Source: Nepenthes gracilis
Taxonomy: Eukaryota; Streptophyta; Magnoliopsida; Caryophyllales; Nepenthaceae
Reading direction: 5' to 3'
DNA length: 64,000 nucleotides
Assembly: GCA_033239525.1 (NCBI GenBank)
Contig: BSYO01000015.1
Span: forward strand, 17,793,713 to 17,857,712
The position numbers and the translations under genes were made by a program. Positions within the stretch are counted from its first letter, which is position 1; every line of letters begins with the position of its first letter. Shown here piece after piece: positions 24,199-36,420 of this stretch. The notes under the pieces were generated by a model, which saw only the letters and a list, made by a program, of their open reading frames with translations, had not been told where the DNA came from and made no database searches.

Positions 24199-25066
24199 TG
24201 TTGGGTTTTGATACGACCAGGGTCCCAGAAGCAAATGGGCAAGCGGACAAAGTCTTGGCCGGAGCAGCTGCAGCGCCGGCCTTGTCCAAAACCTCATAAG
24301 TTTATCCAGACGCAGGCATCTGTAAAGATTGACATTACACAATGAGCACAAAAAGCCTTTAGCGATCAAAGAATGCTAGATAATGATCGGTAACTCTCTC
24401 ATCCCGCTCGGAACATTCTCAGTCTATGACATCTACCGCGGACTCATCCGAAGGCTTGGAAGGCCGATGAAGGAGGCAATGAAGATTCCCCCGATGTCAA
24501 GTAACGCAGGCCTGACGCGAGATATGCGCCCGGGCGAACACGCAACCTACGATCACGCCACCGTCATCATGGTAACAAACCCTGCAATAACATACAATTA
24601 CTTCAAGATCGACATCCCCGACAATGTACGGCGATTAAGCGGCGTTGGCCGGCACGCTGCGACTTCGCACACGCCAAAGACAGGCCGACACAAGATGGTC
24701 GCATGTCGGGCAAAAGAGTGGACAACCTCCTTCAGCGCGGAGCTTGACCAATAAAACACGTGACATGAAAACCACCCAATTTTCTATAAATACCCACCTA
24801 GAAACACAAAAAAACGACCTTTCTCCCTGGCAAGAAAAAGGGATAAAAGAAGGAAAAGAAAGGATTTCTCCCTTACTTTGTATTTTCAGTACATAATAAA
24901 TGATCGATAATAAGATTTATTGGGTGGATTGATAAGTGGTTTTTTTCTCCCGTTTGGCTTTTTATGTTTCCACGTTCGGAAAAATCTGGCCTCAATCTCT
25001 CTCTAACTCCAAACTTTAAACACTTCAATCCCTGCTATCCACAGATTGAGAAAATCGACACGCAAT
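24199..25066 (+). mobile_element. LTR of the G-box/TATA family, probably solo
   Basis: Starts TGTTGGGTTTTG and ends near GACACGCAATG, where relatives end ACGCAACA. It has CACGTG (24757-24762), TATAAATACCC (24785-), and a CTCAATCTCTCTCTAACTCC leader, as in the block ending at 49,617. I see no target duplication (GATAT on the left, GAATC on the right), so the right end may be mutated or rearranged. Confidence 0.65.
24757..24792 (+). promoter_or_regulatory. LTR promoter: G-box plus TATA box
   Basis: CACGTG 24757-24762 and TATAAATA 24785-24792, 28 bp start to start, matching the layout at 20,689 and 49,236. Confidence 0.55.
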
Positions 25067-25449
25067 GGAATCTATAATTAACTAAAAATATTAAAATATT
25101 TGATTATCATCATTTTACGAGTACGTAAACATAAGAAAACCCATAAAATCAATTTGCAAAATTTAATATAAATTTAACAGTCAAATTTAAAAAATAAATG
25201 AATAATAAAAATTAATATAATCTTTATAATTTATTTTTTAACTTTTAATTTTTAAAATCATAAAACATTTATCGGGATAATTGTACTTCGTAGCCCAAGT
25301 TCACAATTATTGGGTAGAATGGCCTCCATGTTTGTTCTTTAGCCTTTGGAAGAGAATATGCCCATCATGTGTTTGTTGTTTTACCACAAAGAACATCCAC
25401 CTTTGTAACTTTTTCGCTTTCCCTGAGTTTAATTCTCTCTTTCTTGCAG

Positions 25450-26373
25450 AATCAGTTGATCATAGAGACGACGAGGCTCCAGCAAGCAGCAGCACAATGG
25501 AGAAGCCAGCCTCGGAGCAAATCCACCGCCGCCGCCGCCTCTCAAGTGCCCACGCTGCTACTCAACAAACACCAAGTTTTGCTACTATAACAACTATAGT
25601 TTATCGCAGCCGAGGCATCTCTGCAAAGATTGAAAGAAGTATTGGACTAGAGGCGGCACAATCAGAAATCTCCCCGTCGGTGGTGGTCGTAAAAACAAGA
25701 GAGTCAAGCGGCCGACACCGTCTTCGGTGGTCGTCGGCCGTGCTGCCGATGTCTCCGCAGCTGCTATTTCATCAACTGGTATGAACCCGACCGCTGCTCA
25801 TCCGCCACAGATTGAGATTTCTTCAGCTTCAAAGCACATGAATCCGCTGTTTTATGGACTACCCAATAATCCTTCTGAGATGAATTTCTCGTTTTCAAGG
25901 TGTGATGATCTTCATCCTCATCGGTTGAATGATCTTGGGCTAGGGTTTTCATCTGTGATCTTGAATGGTGGGGATGAGTTTAGAAATGGTTGCAATTCAT
26001 CCAAGCCAAGTATCTACGATTTGATCTCTTCTAGTTCTGTACTTCCAAACTATAATTATACCTTTCGATCTTCTTCTCCTTCTTCTTGTTTTACCACCAA
26101 AACTACTTCTACACCATCGATATCATCTGTGCTACCGGCTTCTAACCTTCAACAGCAACAGATATTCATGTCTGGTGGGTTGAAAAATAGCCAAGCAGAC
26201 AGTCTTTTAAGACCTCATTGCCCTATGACTACCTCCAAACGAAAGACAGCAATAATCAGATTGATCAACCCTTCGTGGGTTCATCTGATCCGTCCATTCT
26301 TTGGAGTGGAACAACTATTAGTTCTTGGATTGACCCTTCCAATCTTGGGTCATCAATGCCTAATTTGATCTAG
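25450..26373 (+). pseudogene. Dof zinc-finger transcription factor pseudogene
   Basis: After a plausible acceptor (TTTCTTGCAG, ending about 25,449) the sequence encodes a Dof finger: [20 protein letters not shown] from 25544. The family needs C-x2-C-x21-C-x2-C. Here the fourth cysteine codon is TGA (25631-25633), giving CKD-stop-KKYWTRGGTIRNLPVGGG. The frame resumes and runs through KNKRVKRPTPSS and MNPLFYGLPNNPSEMN to about 26,210, then a frameshift near 26,216-26,225 moves the conserved tail (WSGTTISSWIDPSNLGSS) into another frame ending at TAG 26371-26373. Upstream of the finger the Pro-run frame also meets a stop (TAG near 25,463). The tail resembles DOF1.4-type proteins; this is from memory of the family. 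A second start at 25727 is not functional without the finger. Confidence 0.85.
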
Positions 26374-27393
26374 GCAGAAAAATTGGAAATTTTGGAGGGG
26401 TAAATCATTTGAAGAACTGCAAAATCCAGTCTCTCTGTAGTTTTTCATTGTCGGAAGGTTGAGAAATCGATTTGGGCAAACTCCAATCCTCTCCTACCAT
26501 ATCCATTTCACTATAAAATCACCCTTTATCCTTTACACCACTACCTATTTTTTTAAAAATCTCTTACATTGCAATAATTTCGATCACTTCAACCCAATTT
26601 TTTAAATGTTCTTTTCATCTAAAAGAACTAAATGTGTTTATACTTAATCTATATCTCAAGCCTAAGATAGGGTAAAACTACTTTTGAGGCTTTACTTAAT
26701 AGCTTCAAACTCTTAAATCCATCAATTTGTTGATGAAATTTCTTCACCTGGTCAGTTGCTTTCTCTCTCTTGCACTTACATATGCATAACATTGCATCTA
26801 ACTCAATGTACTGTTACTTTTGTGTCTGTGATTAGGTTGGGGCTTCGAGGAGGAACTTATACGTACATTTATATGTATTTATACTTAGTGGAAATATTTG
26901 GTATAGAAGTATAATAAAGTGGGAGATTTGTTTGGAATTCCCTTCTACGCTGTCTATGAATTCTGCTGTGATTATGACCAAATTATACTTGACTTAAATA
27001 AATCCTCATGCCAAAGGAAAGCTCAATGTTGTTTAATTATTTATAATTCAAACTTAGATAATGTTATTGGTTTGAAAAATTTATGTGCATAATGTTCTTA
27101 TGGGATGGGCAGACAAAATTAAGACATTATTTTATTAAGAAATATTTGGATGATACATTTTATATATTTTTGGAATATCAATAAATGATGTGATATTTAT
27201 TTATCTATTTTTATTTAATTTTTTATATAAATAAATAGATAAAAGATCATGTGACCTAAAAATTTCTTCGTTTTAAATAATCATGAGTCACATAGAAATT
27301 TTCTTTTACATTTATCATCCACGCTGCTATGCTTAGTTTGAGTTTGAGCTTAGGAGGGGCAAGAAAAGTAATTTTATTTCAGATTTATTTTAT
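26374..27393. other. AT-rich DNA downstream of the Dof pseudogene
   Basis: Former 3' UTR and intergenic DNA; no open frame or repeat that I can support. Confidence 0.4.
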
Positions 27394-27398
27394 ATTTT

Positions 27399-28034
27399 TG
27401 ATAGGTCCAATCAAGCACAGGCCGACCCAATATATAGATAAATAAGAGGTCAAATTATTGATGCCCAATAGAAAATATCATAAAACCAACCAGAAAATAT
27501 CACACGAATGCATGAATTAAGAAATACGATTTAAACAGTTAGACATTAAAGGACTATAATGAGATTCTTAATAGTTGGATATAGAGGACGATGGAGTCAA
27601 TCTAATAGCCGATAATTAGGTAGTCTTACTATTGAATTGAGACGGTCCTTACACATACAAGTAACGTCCATCGCCACAAATCCGAAGCGGCATATCATAT
27701 GTACGTATTGATTTTAAGTGCCGACCAACCAAACGGCACCTGTTATTATAAATAAATCTTCTTCCCCAGAAAAAAAGGACAACAAAACCATAGAAAATGA
27801 ATATTACCCTTAATACATACACTCATCCCCCTCCTTTCTAAATTCTCACACTTATTTCCTTATAATTTTGACATTCGAATAAAAAGATCACTGATTTAGG
27901 CGTTAGAAAATATACCGAATAATGAATCTCATATACCTCTTACCTCTTATTCTAAATCAATTATTGTTTAAACGTTTAATAGTAATAAAGTGCTCCCTAA
28001 TTTATATATCAATCTAAGTTTTTGAGATGCATCA
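27399..28034 (+). mobile_element. Solo LTR, 636 bp
   Basis: Starts TGATAGGTCC and ends GAGATGCATCA (TGAT/ATCA inverted ends). It is flanked by the perfect 5-bp duplication ATTTT (27394-27398, 28035-28039). A TATA-like TTATAAATAAATC lies near 27,748. No coding content. It differs in sequence from the TGTTG/CAACA LTR family. Confidence 0.82.
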
Positions 28035-28039
28035 ATTTT

Positions 28040-29160
28040 TAATGGTAAAAATTTACCCTATTAACAATTTTTATTATTAAAAATAAGGGAAAATGATTTT
28101 AAGAAAAGAAAAATGAAAGCATACTAATTAGAGTTGAAGAGGGAAGCCATGGCCCTGTGTAAGCAGGCTGCTGCACGTCTGCATTGTTCTGGGCTAACTT
28201 CCCTTAAGCAGCAAGGCTGACAAAAGGAACTGGTTTTTTCTGCTCGTTTAAATTTGCGAAGAATCTCAAAATCATTTTTTAAATTTTAAATTATAATTTT
28301 AAAATCCAAAAAATTCTAATTTTTAAGAATTTTATTTTTATGTTTCATAATAGTATGGGTTTTTTAAAAAAAAAAATTGGCTTAAATTATTCTGTTGAAA
28401 ATTCTGAATTCGGAATTTATGTAAAACTATTTACTGCTTTATATAAAAATATGGTATTAAAAGAAAAATTGAAAATAAAAATATAAAAAAAAAGTAATTG
28501 TAAAATTAAAAAGGCTAAAAAATTTGAAAATTTTTTCAATATTGATTCAGTTCAAGGTCACTATTTGCTCATGGTTTTTGTTGTTATTTATCTAATTATT
28601 TTTATATAAATCTAATAATATAGATAAATTAGTAAAATATCACATTATTAAAATCTATCGTTCATTTTTTAAGGTATATTATATGGAGTCTTGCTTGAAT
28701 TATATAATAATCTGTTTTCATGTTCCGAGTCAGTGATTATTGTCATATAATAATAACTCAAACATTCCACCAATATTGACATTAAATTATTTAGAAAAAA
28801 TTATATTTTTTTTATCCTAAGTTTAAGATTCAAATTTTATGTTAAATCCAATTTTTTAAAATTTAATATCAAAAAATTATGTTTTTTTATCTTACTTTTT
28901 TATCTATTGATTTTGTTCTAAATTCCTTGAATTAGTTAAATATCGGTTTATTTTCAAAAAAAAAGAAGAAGTTATGTAAGTATTATAAAATGAAATTAGA
29001 CAAATAATAATTTAATAAGTTAGATAAATAACGTTGCTCTTTTTCTTTGTTGTAACGTTTTACCCTATAACTTGTACAGGCAAAAAGGTTATATGAATTT
29101 TTACTTAGTATGTTCCCTCAAATGTAAATAATTTCTATTGGATCCACCACTAAAAATGAT
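28040..29160. other. AT-rich intergenic DNA
   Basis: No gene. A short GC-richer patch (28,140-28,225) has no recognisable content. Confidence 0.4.
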
Positions 29161-29189
29161 CACTATCGAAGCACGGCTTATATAAATGA

Positions 29190-29690
29190 CTTAAGGTATT
29201 AATGTTGAATCCATGCTCATAAAAAAAGAGTTTTGATCTATCCATTTTTCTTATCAGATAGCTGAACTATCTGTTTCTTTCTCCAGAGCCATCTAGTAAA
29301 AAAGACTATCTTAGCTTAGAGGAGCCATCAGATAAGATCAATCCAGTTTAAGTTGATTCTCTTGCAATGATAATAGGAGAAAAATTTACTGTTATATGTA
29401 ATACTTATTAGGTATGTGATCTTTGCGAATATAAATTCATAATAATTTGAACTAAGGATTAAGTGAGGTTTTATCTTTTAAAAAGATAAAAGAAGTCATT
29501 TATTGTTATATAAATAATTTAAGATATAAATAATTGAAGGTATTAATGTTGAATCCATGCTCATGAGTTAAATTTACTGTTATATGTCATACTTATTAGA
29601 TATATGATCATTACAAATATAAATGTACAATAGTTTGAGTTAGAGATTAAGAGGGGTTCTATTTTTTAAAGAGATGAAAGAAATTATTCT
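29190..29690 (+). repeat. Interrupted direct repeat
   Basis: GGTATTAATGTTGAATCCAT occurs near 29,194 and 29,540, and AATTTACTGTTATATGT near 29,384 and 29,572, each followed by related text (TACTTATTAG, then GATTAAG and a Phe/Lys-like AAGATAAAAGAA string). The first copy contains about 150 extra bases between the two landmarks. Confidence 0.65.
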
Positions 29691-29829
29691 TTAAATTTAA
29701 ATCGTTTATTTTTATATTATTGATTATGATTTAACTATTTTTAAAAAAATTAAAAAAATTAATTAAAATTATTTATTAAATTATAATTATTTATTTAAAA
29801 ATTAAAAACCCAGATTTGGCTAATAATTT

Positions 29830-31180
29830 TCAGAAGATGGTGGCCACCACATCCCTTTGGATTAGCGTAAACCGTTCTTTACATTTGGGTGACATAGTAG
29901 ACATCATTTAAAGATTATTATATAACATCATGTCTATTTATTATTTTTATATAAATTTATTAATATAAATAAATAAACTAATAATGTATCACTAAAAAAT
30001 ATCTAACAAATATAATAATCAAAGGAAAAATAAGGGATGGCCTGTTCTGTATATTTTGAGCGACACAATAGACATCATTGAAAGATTATTATATGATATC
30101 ATATTTATTTATTTATTTATTTTTATATTAATATAAATTAATAAGCTCATAATATATCATTTAAAATATCTCAAAAATATTTAAATAAATATAATCTTAG
30201 CTTTATGGTAGCCACCAAAGGCAAAGGAAAGGAAGGTATATTCTTTATATTTTGGGCCACATAATAGAATTATTAGACGATTATTAAATAAGGTGATATT
30301 TATTTATCAATTTATTTTTATATAAATTAGTTAATATAAATAAATAAATAATATATTATTTAAGAATTTCTTAGAAAATATTTTTTTGAGTTTTATAAGT
30401 TAGGCAAGAGTGCAAGGTTTTTATATATTTTGGGTGGCCTAGCAAATATTTATATAAATTAGTTGACATAAATAAATAAATCAAATGATATATAACTTAA
30501 AAATATCACAAAAATATCAAAAATAATATTTTCATAGATTCAGAGTAACCATCATAGCAAGGGTAAGGGATGACCCTTTTTTTTTTAATATTTTCGGCGT
30601 CCCAATAGATATTTTTAAATGATAATTAAACATATAACACTTTTTTATGTAAATTGTTAATATAAATAAAATAAACTAATAATATATTACTAAAAAAACA
30701 TTTATACAAAAGTGTTTTTTTTTTAGTTCTAGAGTAGCTATCCAAAGTGACAAGGGGTGTCTTGTCGTTTATATTTTGGTTGATCTAGCCATAATTAATA
30801 TGATCTTTATTATCTATATATTTATATATATATTTATTAAAATAAATAAATAATTTAAATAATATATTATTAAAAAGTATCTAAGATAATACCTTAGCAA
30901 CTTTATATTAACTATCAAGCCATTATCTATATTTTAAGTCACCCAAAAAAACTCATAAAAACTTATTAAATAATATAATAGTTATTTATTTATTTTTATA
31001 TAAATTTAGTAAAATTGGACTAACAATTGATCACTCTAAAATATCTAAAAAGCACATTTTTTTAGGTCTATAGTAGCCATCAAGGCAAAATTGAGGGGCT
31101 GGCTGAAATTTAAATTTTTTGGTGACTAAGTACAAATTATTAAGACTATAAAAAAAATATTATATTTATATATTAAGGCT
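29830..31180 (+). repeat. Diverged AT-rich tandem array, monomer about 175 bp, about 8 copies
   Basis: A unit made of a GTAGCCACCAAGGCAAAGG-like phrase, TTTATATTTTGGGTGACC-like text, then TTTATTTTTATATAAATT-AGT-AATATAAATAAATAAA and AATATATTACTTAAAAATATC, recurs at about 29,842, 30,017, 30,209, 30,400, 30,547, 30,735, 30,909 and 31,075. Spacings are about 148-192 bp, mean about 176. Copies are strongly diverged. No coding potential. Confidence 0.8.
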
Positions 31181-31249
31181 ACTTATATATTTATTTTTAT
31201 ATAATTTTACTAATAAAAATAAATAAATCAAATAACACATTTGAAGGGT

Positions 31250-32230
31250 TCGATACTTAACAGGCCAACTCAGAGTCTAACCTATAGAAGAAAAATATCC
31301 GAAAACCATAAGTCTAATAAAAGTTTCGCAAAACCCAAGGCCAAGAATAGGCCACAAACGGCCCAAACCTACGCCGTCTAATGCGGAGAAGCACCACGCA
31401 AGTCGTTGAAATTTATCATGGGATAGGCCTACCAGCACAACACAATCAGTTCCAACTCTTTTTTTTGGTAAGTCAATCAGTTCTAACTCAGCCTACAACC
31501 TACATGGCTCATTGCAAACATGTAGGCAACACTCACCATATTTTTTTCAAACAATTCAGCAAATATTTTTAAAATATAACTTACGATTGTGTATCTTCTT
31601 AGAACGGCAATTACGGCTCGACAAATCTCTTCGAAAAAAAATTACTATACACCAACCTTCATGATTGCCCTGATAAAGGAAAAACTGTTTCTAGACAATA
31701 GCGATTATCACAATCGACCCCGTAATCAACAGGGACAATTGGACAAATCCACACAGACAATTATCACCAACTGTGATGCCCAAGGATGGCTCAACCAACC
31801 ATCACTCTATAAGTACCCCTTTTCCACCATGAGAAGAGGGGGATCAATCTACACAATCAAGTACTGGAGCAATCAGTTCTCACCTGTTGAGCAAATTATC
31901 TCATTCCTACGCCCGGAGAACATGCAATTGAGTGAAGCCACTCCCTCGCAAGTGCGCATCCTTTCAAAAGCTGCTTCCAACCAAGCACACCAATTAGAGC
32001 CTTAACCTTTACCTCAATGTTGTTCCTAACCGAGCACACCATTCAAAACTCAATCCTCCAGTTCACACTCAATTCCCCTCCTACGTGCATCAACGCACTT
32101 TGTATCATTTATTTTTCTTTTGTTTGTAAAAATATTTTTAATTTAATCGTTAAAAGATATATATCAGGGAGCGATTCCTACCATCTTCTGGCCTCTTATT
32201 TATTTGTTATAGTGTATGATCTAAGTTATT
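31250..32230 (+). mobile_element. LTR-like GC-richer block, ends not defined
   Basis: A roughly 1-kb compositional island with a TATA-like CTATAAGTACCCC (31,808-) and an AACTC/CAATCCTCC leader, resembling the promoter region of the other LTRs. The left start (TCGATACTTAACAGGCC) and right end (TATATATCA near 32,168) lack a matching target duplication. Open frames (for example 31589-32005) have no known domain. Confidence 0.4.
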
Positions 32231-32239
32231 GATAATGAA

Positions 32240-33589
32240 AATCAAATTTGGTTCAATTCGACTAGTCGAAAAAGATCAAGGAACTTTATAATTTATATAA
32301 TAATTTAAATTTAAAAATACATCAACATTATTTTAAAATATTTTTAAAAATATTTTTTTAAAAAAATATATTTTTTACTTTAGCAATACGCATTAACGGA
32401 AAGGCACTTAGGCAAGGGGTGGACCGTTCATTGGCATTGGTCGGGTCAGCGGTCAAAGCCTTTCATCCCACGCAATCCAAAGTTAGCCTCCTCTGTACCG
32501 TGACTCAACAGAATTACTCATTATGTTTCTTATTCATGAATTTAATGTTATAAGCTTTTCGACTACTCAACCCAATTTTAATATTAAAAGCATCTTTTGA
32601 GCTATTATTTAGTTTATTTATTAATATATATAAATAAATCTATAGAATATAAAATAAATAAACAGATGACACATCATTTCATAATATTTTAAAGGGAGCC
32701 CAATGATATTCTTTTTGAAATATTTAGTAAATTATTTTTAATATAAGAATAAAATTATAATTATTTTTTTAAAAAAATAATTATAAATAATTTTAATAAT
32801 TTGTGATATTCTTGATATTGTAATGTCATGGACATTTATTTATATTAATAAATTTATATATAAGTAAATGGATGAATGAAATGACATATTAGTTAATAAT
32901 ATTCAAAATGCATTCAATGAATGATTCGCCGGGGTAATAATTTGATATTTTTATGAATTTGTTTAGTAGAATTGGCTGCGTGTTTTATTGTTTTGTGATA
33001 AATAGTATTCTTTTGGAAGTAAAATGTAGAATTTTTTATTTATAAGTTAAAAATAACTTAAAAATAATAAAATTTAAATTCGTATTAAACACAAATTAAT
33101 AATTAATTATATTACCTTTATACCTTAAAAAGAATTTGAAATCACAAGAAATGAATTCTGTGACAAATTTTCACCCTTGAAAAGGCATAGACTTAATTAA
33201 AAATGAGTTTAAGCCGATATGGGTTCGATTTAATTTGAAAAATTTAGGACAAGTAAATCGGGCTGGGATAATAATATTAGATTTTTGATCATTCCCTTAT
33301 GAATTATATATCAAATGGGTAGGTCATTAGAAGAATGTTTGATATTCACACATGGCAAACTTGAGTAAAATGGTTAAGCAAAAGTTGCGTGATGGTTGTA
33401 CAAGGGTTGCTTGATCAACAGAGTTCACTAGAGCTTTGCGTGAAAGTCATGCTGGTGCAGTTGAACAAAAGATATTGTCAATAAATAAGCGGTATTTGTA
33501 AAGTAAGAATCTCAAAATATTATTTGAATAATAATTATTTAATTAACTAATAAAAATTTGAGGTCAACATTAAGTTTCGGATTAAAATA
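32240..33589. other. AT-rich intergenic DNA
   Basis: No gene. One GC-richer patch (32,385-32,510) has no recognisable content. Confidence 0.4.
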
Positions 33590-35310
33590 AATTAGGGTGA
33601 GTGACACTTAATTTGTGTTTTGGATAACAGACATGTGATTTGATATGTATTTTGGATCGTAGACATGTGATTGATAAACACTTTTGGGGTGTCTATGCAC
33701 ATTTTAGGCAAAATATATTTGTCTGATGCACAGCCGATTGATGCACAAGTATATTTGGGATAGAAAGTTGATGTTTGATACTCACTTAAGGGACGCTCAT
33801 ACATAGTTTGGATTATTCTTCCGCAGTTAATCAACGCATACGCACCAAATTTTTGTAAATAGGTTTATTTATCAATTTTGGATTTTTTTAATATAATTAT
33901 GAGAAAATAAAAAGAAAGAAAATAAGGGAGGAGAGAGAAGTAGGAGAATGAAGAGTTAAGGTAAAATTAGAGATTTTTTATTAGAAATCAAGTAAACGCA
34001 AATATAACCAAATTCTTTATTCTCTTGTCGCTATTTTTTATACCATTTTGGTGAATTTTTGTTTTAAATATTTATACATATTTTAATTTTATACTTTAAT
34101 TATTTTATAGTTTGCATGTATGTAATCTTACTATCACTTCATAAATTTTTATGAAATGTATGTTATAAATTTATATAAATAATATTTAAATATTAAGTTT
34201 CTGCTTAATTATACATGTCTTTAAATTTCTTATATATGTTCCTACTTATTCTTAAATTATATATAAATATATCTGTATTGTTCTTAAATTTTTAATAAAA
34301 TATACTTGTTTATTATCTATTTGTAAGAAAATATTTAAAAATTATATAAACTATGTTAATTTTTTTTTATAATTTTAGTAATATAATTTTCGTGTGTAAA
34401 AAAAAAAAATTCTTCTGGGTTTTGCGTTCCTACCCGTACTTTCTTCTAGGCTCTACATTCTTACTCGTGTTATTTTTTTTATGTCAATTAAAAAAAATTT
34501 ATTAATTCATCCTGATGGATGATTAGCGAAATTTACCTTTCTACTGATATTGGTGATCTGACTGTTCTTCAGCTGTTGGCCTGGAAGGATGATTCTTCCT
34601 GACATTTGGAGTGCTGACTTGACTGTCATGTTCGGAGTGGATTGGCGGTGCCTTGAGTGGATCTGGCATTGTGGTGCTTCCTTGAGGTATTTCGCCTGAT
34701 TAGGTTGGCTGTTGACTTTTGGTGTATATTTAATTGATTTCTTTTTGTTTCTTTTTACCGTGGGGACTTGTTCCTTTACACTCGGGGCATGCCCTAATAT
34801 CTTTATTTATTTCTAAATCGGCAAAACATTTGAAAATAGATTATCGAAGTTATAAATTTTATATATTTTTTTAATACAATTTACTTACTTATCAAAAAAA
34901 ATTTACATATCAATATTCTCACATATTTTTAAATTATGCAGTAAAGTTTTTGCATGTCAATAATTTTACTACATATTTATAATTTTATATATGTTACACA
35001 TTTGAAGAATTATAAAGAAAAATTATATATGAGTTTTAATAAAAAAAGTTTTTTTTTTCAGCATGAGAAAAAATTAAGATTTCTCTTATTTGATTTAAAG
35101 TTTTCAATTTAACTAAATATGTACAATTATAGAGAATTAATCAAATATATTTAAATATGTCACGATATATTATTAGTAAATCAAATATCAAACATATTAT
35201 CCATAGGTTAGAAAATAACGTTTGATCTCATCTATAGAATTATATGTAGACGTCTCATCTATAGATCTTCAATAATAGTGCATATATGGAAACTATCATA
35301 ACCCAAGTTT
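33590..35310 (+). repeat. Copy 1 of the 1.9-kb AT-rich repeat family
   Basis: A head with degenerate short repeats of GACATGTGATT and GATGCACA/GTGCA phrases (33,600-33,850) is followed by a purine tract (AAAGAAAGAAAATAAGGGAGG, 33,910) and later GTTTGATCTCATCTATAGA (35,219). The same order is found at 42.2 kb and 44.2 kb. About 680 bp more separates the landmarks here, partly filled by a GC-richer insert (34,490-34,830). Confidence 0.55.
34490..34830 (+). other. GC-richer insert, possibly a LINE 3' tail
   Basis: Ends with GGGGACTTGTTCCTTTACAC, CTCGGGGCATGCCC and TAATATCTTT, a style of text I associate with 3' ends of plant LINE elements. This is weak. No RT or endonuclease text is present. 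Confidence 0.25.
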
Positions 35311-36129
35311 TAATATTCATTATTTATTGGTGTGATTATCATTTATTATTAATTTTTTCACATATTAGTATGATTTGAGTATATTTTATATATTTACATA
35401 TTTTTGGTATGATTTATAATATTGTATAGATTTAAATATAATTTGATTATTAATATAAAGGCTTTTGCACGAATTATCTAAAGATAATATTATTGATATT
35501 TTAGATTTTTTATCATGATATAATTTTAATATAGTTCGTTGATATGTATCAACATATAAAATTAGATATATGTATTGTTAAATAATTGACTTACTTTTAC
35601 TCTGATATTTCATATTAGAAGGTTTGGATTATTTTATAAGGAATTGAAATCAGAATATAGGTTGTTCATTTAATCAAATTTTTATGGTGTTAAAATATTT
35701 TAATATATTATTATCAATATAAATGGATGGAACAAAATTATAACGGTTAGTTAATATATCAGTTCAATTGGTATTCGGGTTATCATTTTGTTTATATTTC
35801 GGTTGATACTTGTTTTCGGCCGTCGGCCAATGATGATGTAAAAATGGTTATATTTAAATTCGATTTCAGTATTTTGAAAGTTTAGTTTTCGATTTTAAAT
35901 TTTTAGTTTGAGATATTTTTTCTTACAAATAATTTGAAATCATATAACTGTCAATATTTAGACAATGACTAATGTGGATTTTGGGTATTATGAGGTAATA
36001 TTTAAATATTACATGGGCCGTTCAACAATGTTTTACTATAGATGTACGTCCCAGTGTTGGTTTGAGATTAAGTTAGTGGAGTAAACAATTAAATTTTTGA
36101 ATCTTAAGAAACTATAAATTTAATTTTAG

Positions 36130-36420
36130 GACTGGAGATATGATAGTACTTACATCTGATAGGCACATCATGGGTGCTTGTGCACATAGTGGGCAAAATG
36201 GTTATGTATGATGCACGCTTGAAAGGTGTTAGTGCACCGTTCGACTTGTGAGGTCACGGCTGACATGTGTTCATAGGGAACTATGCGTCCATACTATTAT
36301 AAAGTATTATTTGATATAATTTTATGGTATTTAAAATTATTTTATGATAAAAGTAGAAAAAAATAGAGAATAAAAAGAAAATAAAGATATTAGATATTTG
36401 GTCAAAATTTAACTCAAATT
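36130..36420 (+). repeat. Fragment of the 1.9-kb repeat family
   Basis: A short GTGCACA-rich head (GGTGCTTGTGCACATAGTGG near 36,170) precedes an AGAGAATAAAAAGAAAATAAAG purine tract (36,371), as in the larger copies. Confidence 0.45.

Noticed and set aside
25727..26368. 213-codon frame as an intact gene
   Set aside because: It is the C-terminal part of the Dof pseudogene after the stop in the finger; without the DNA-binding domain and with a frameshift near its end it is not a credible protein.
31589..32005. 138-codon plus-strand frame
   Set aside because: It sits in an LTR-like island across a TATA-like site; no domain, and its N-terminal half is AT-rich noise.
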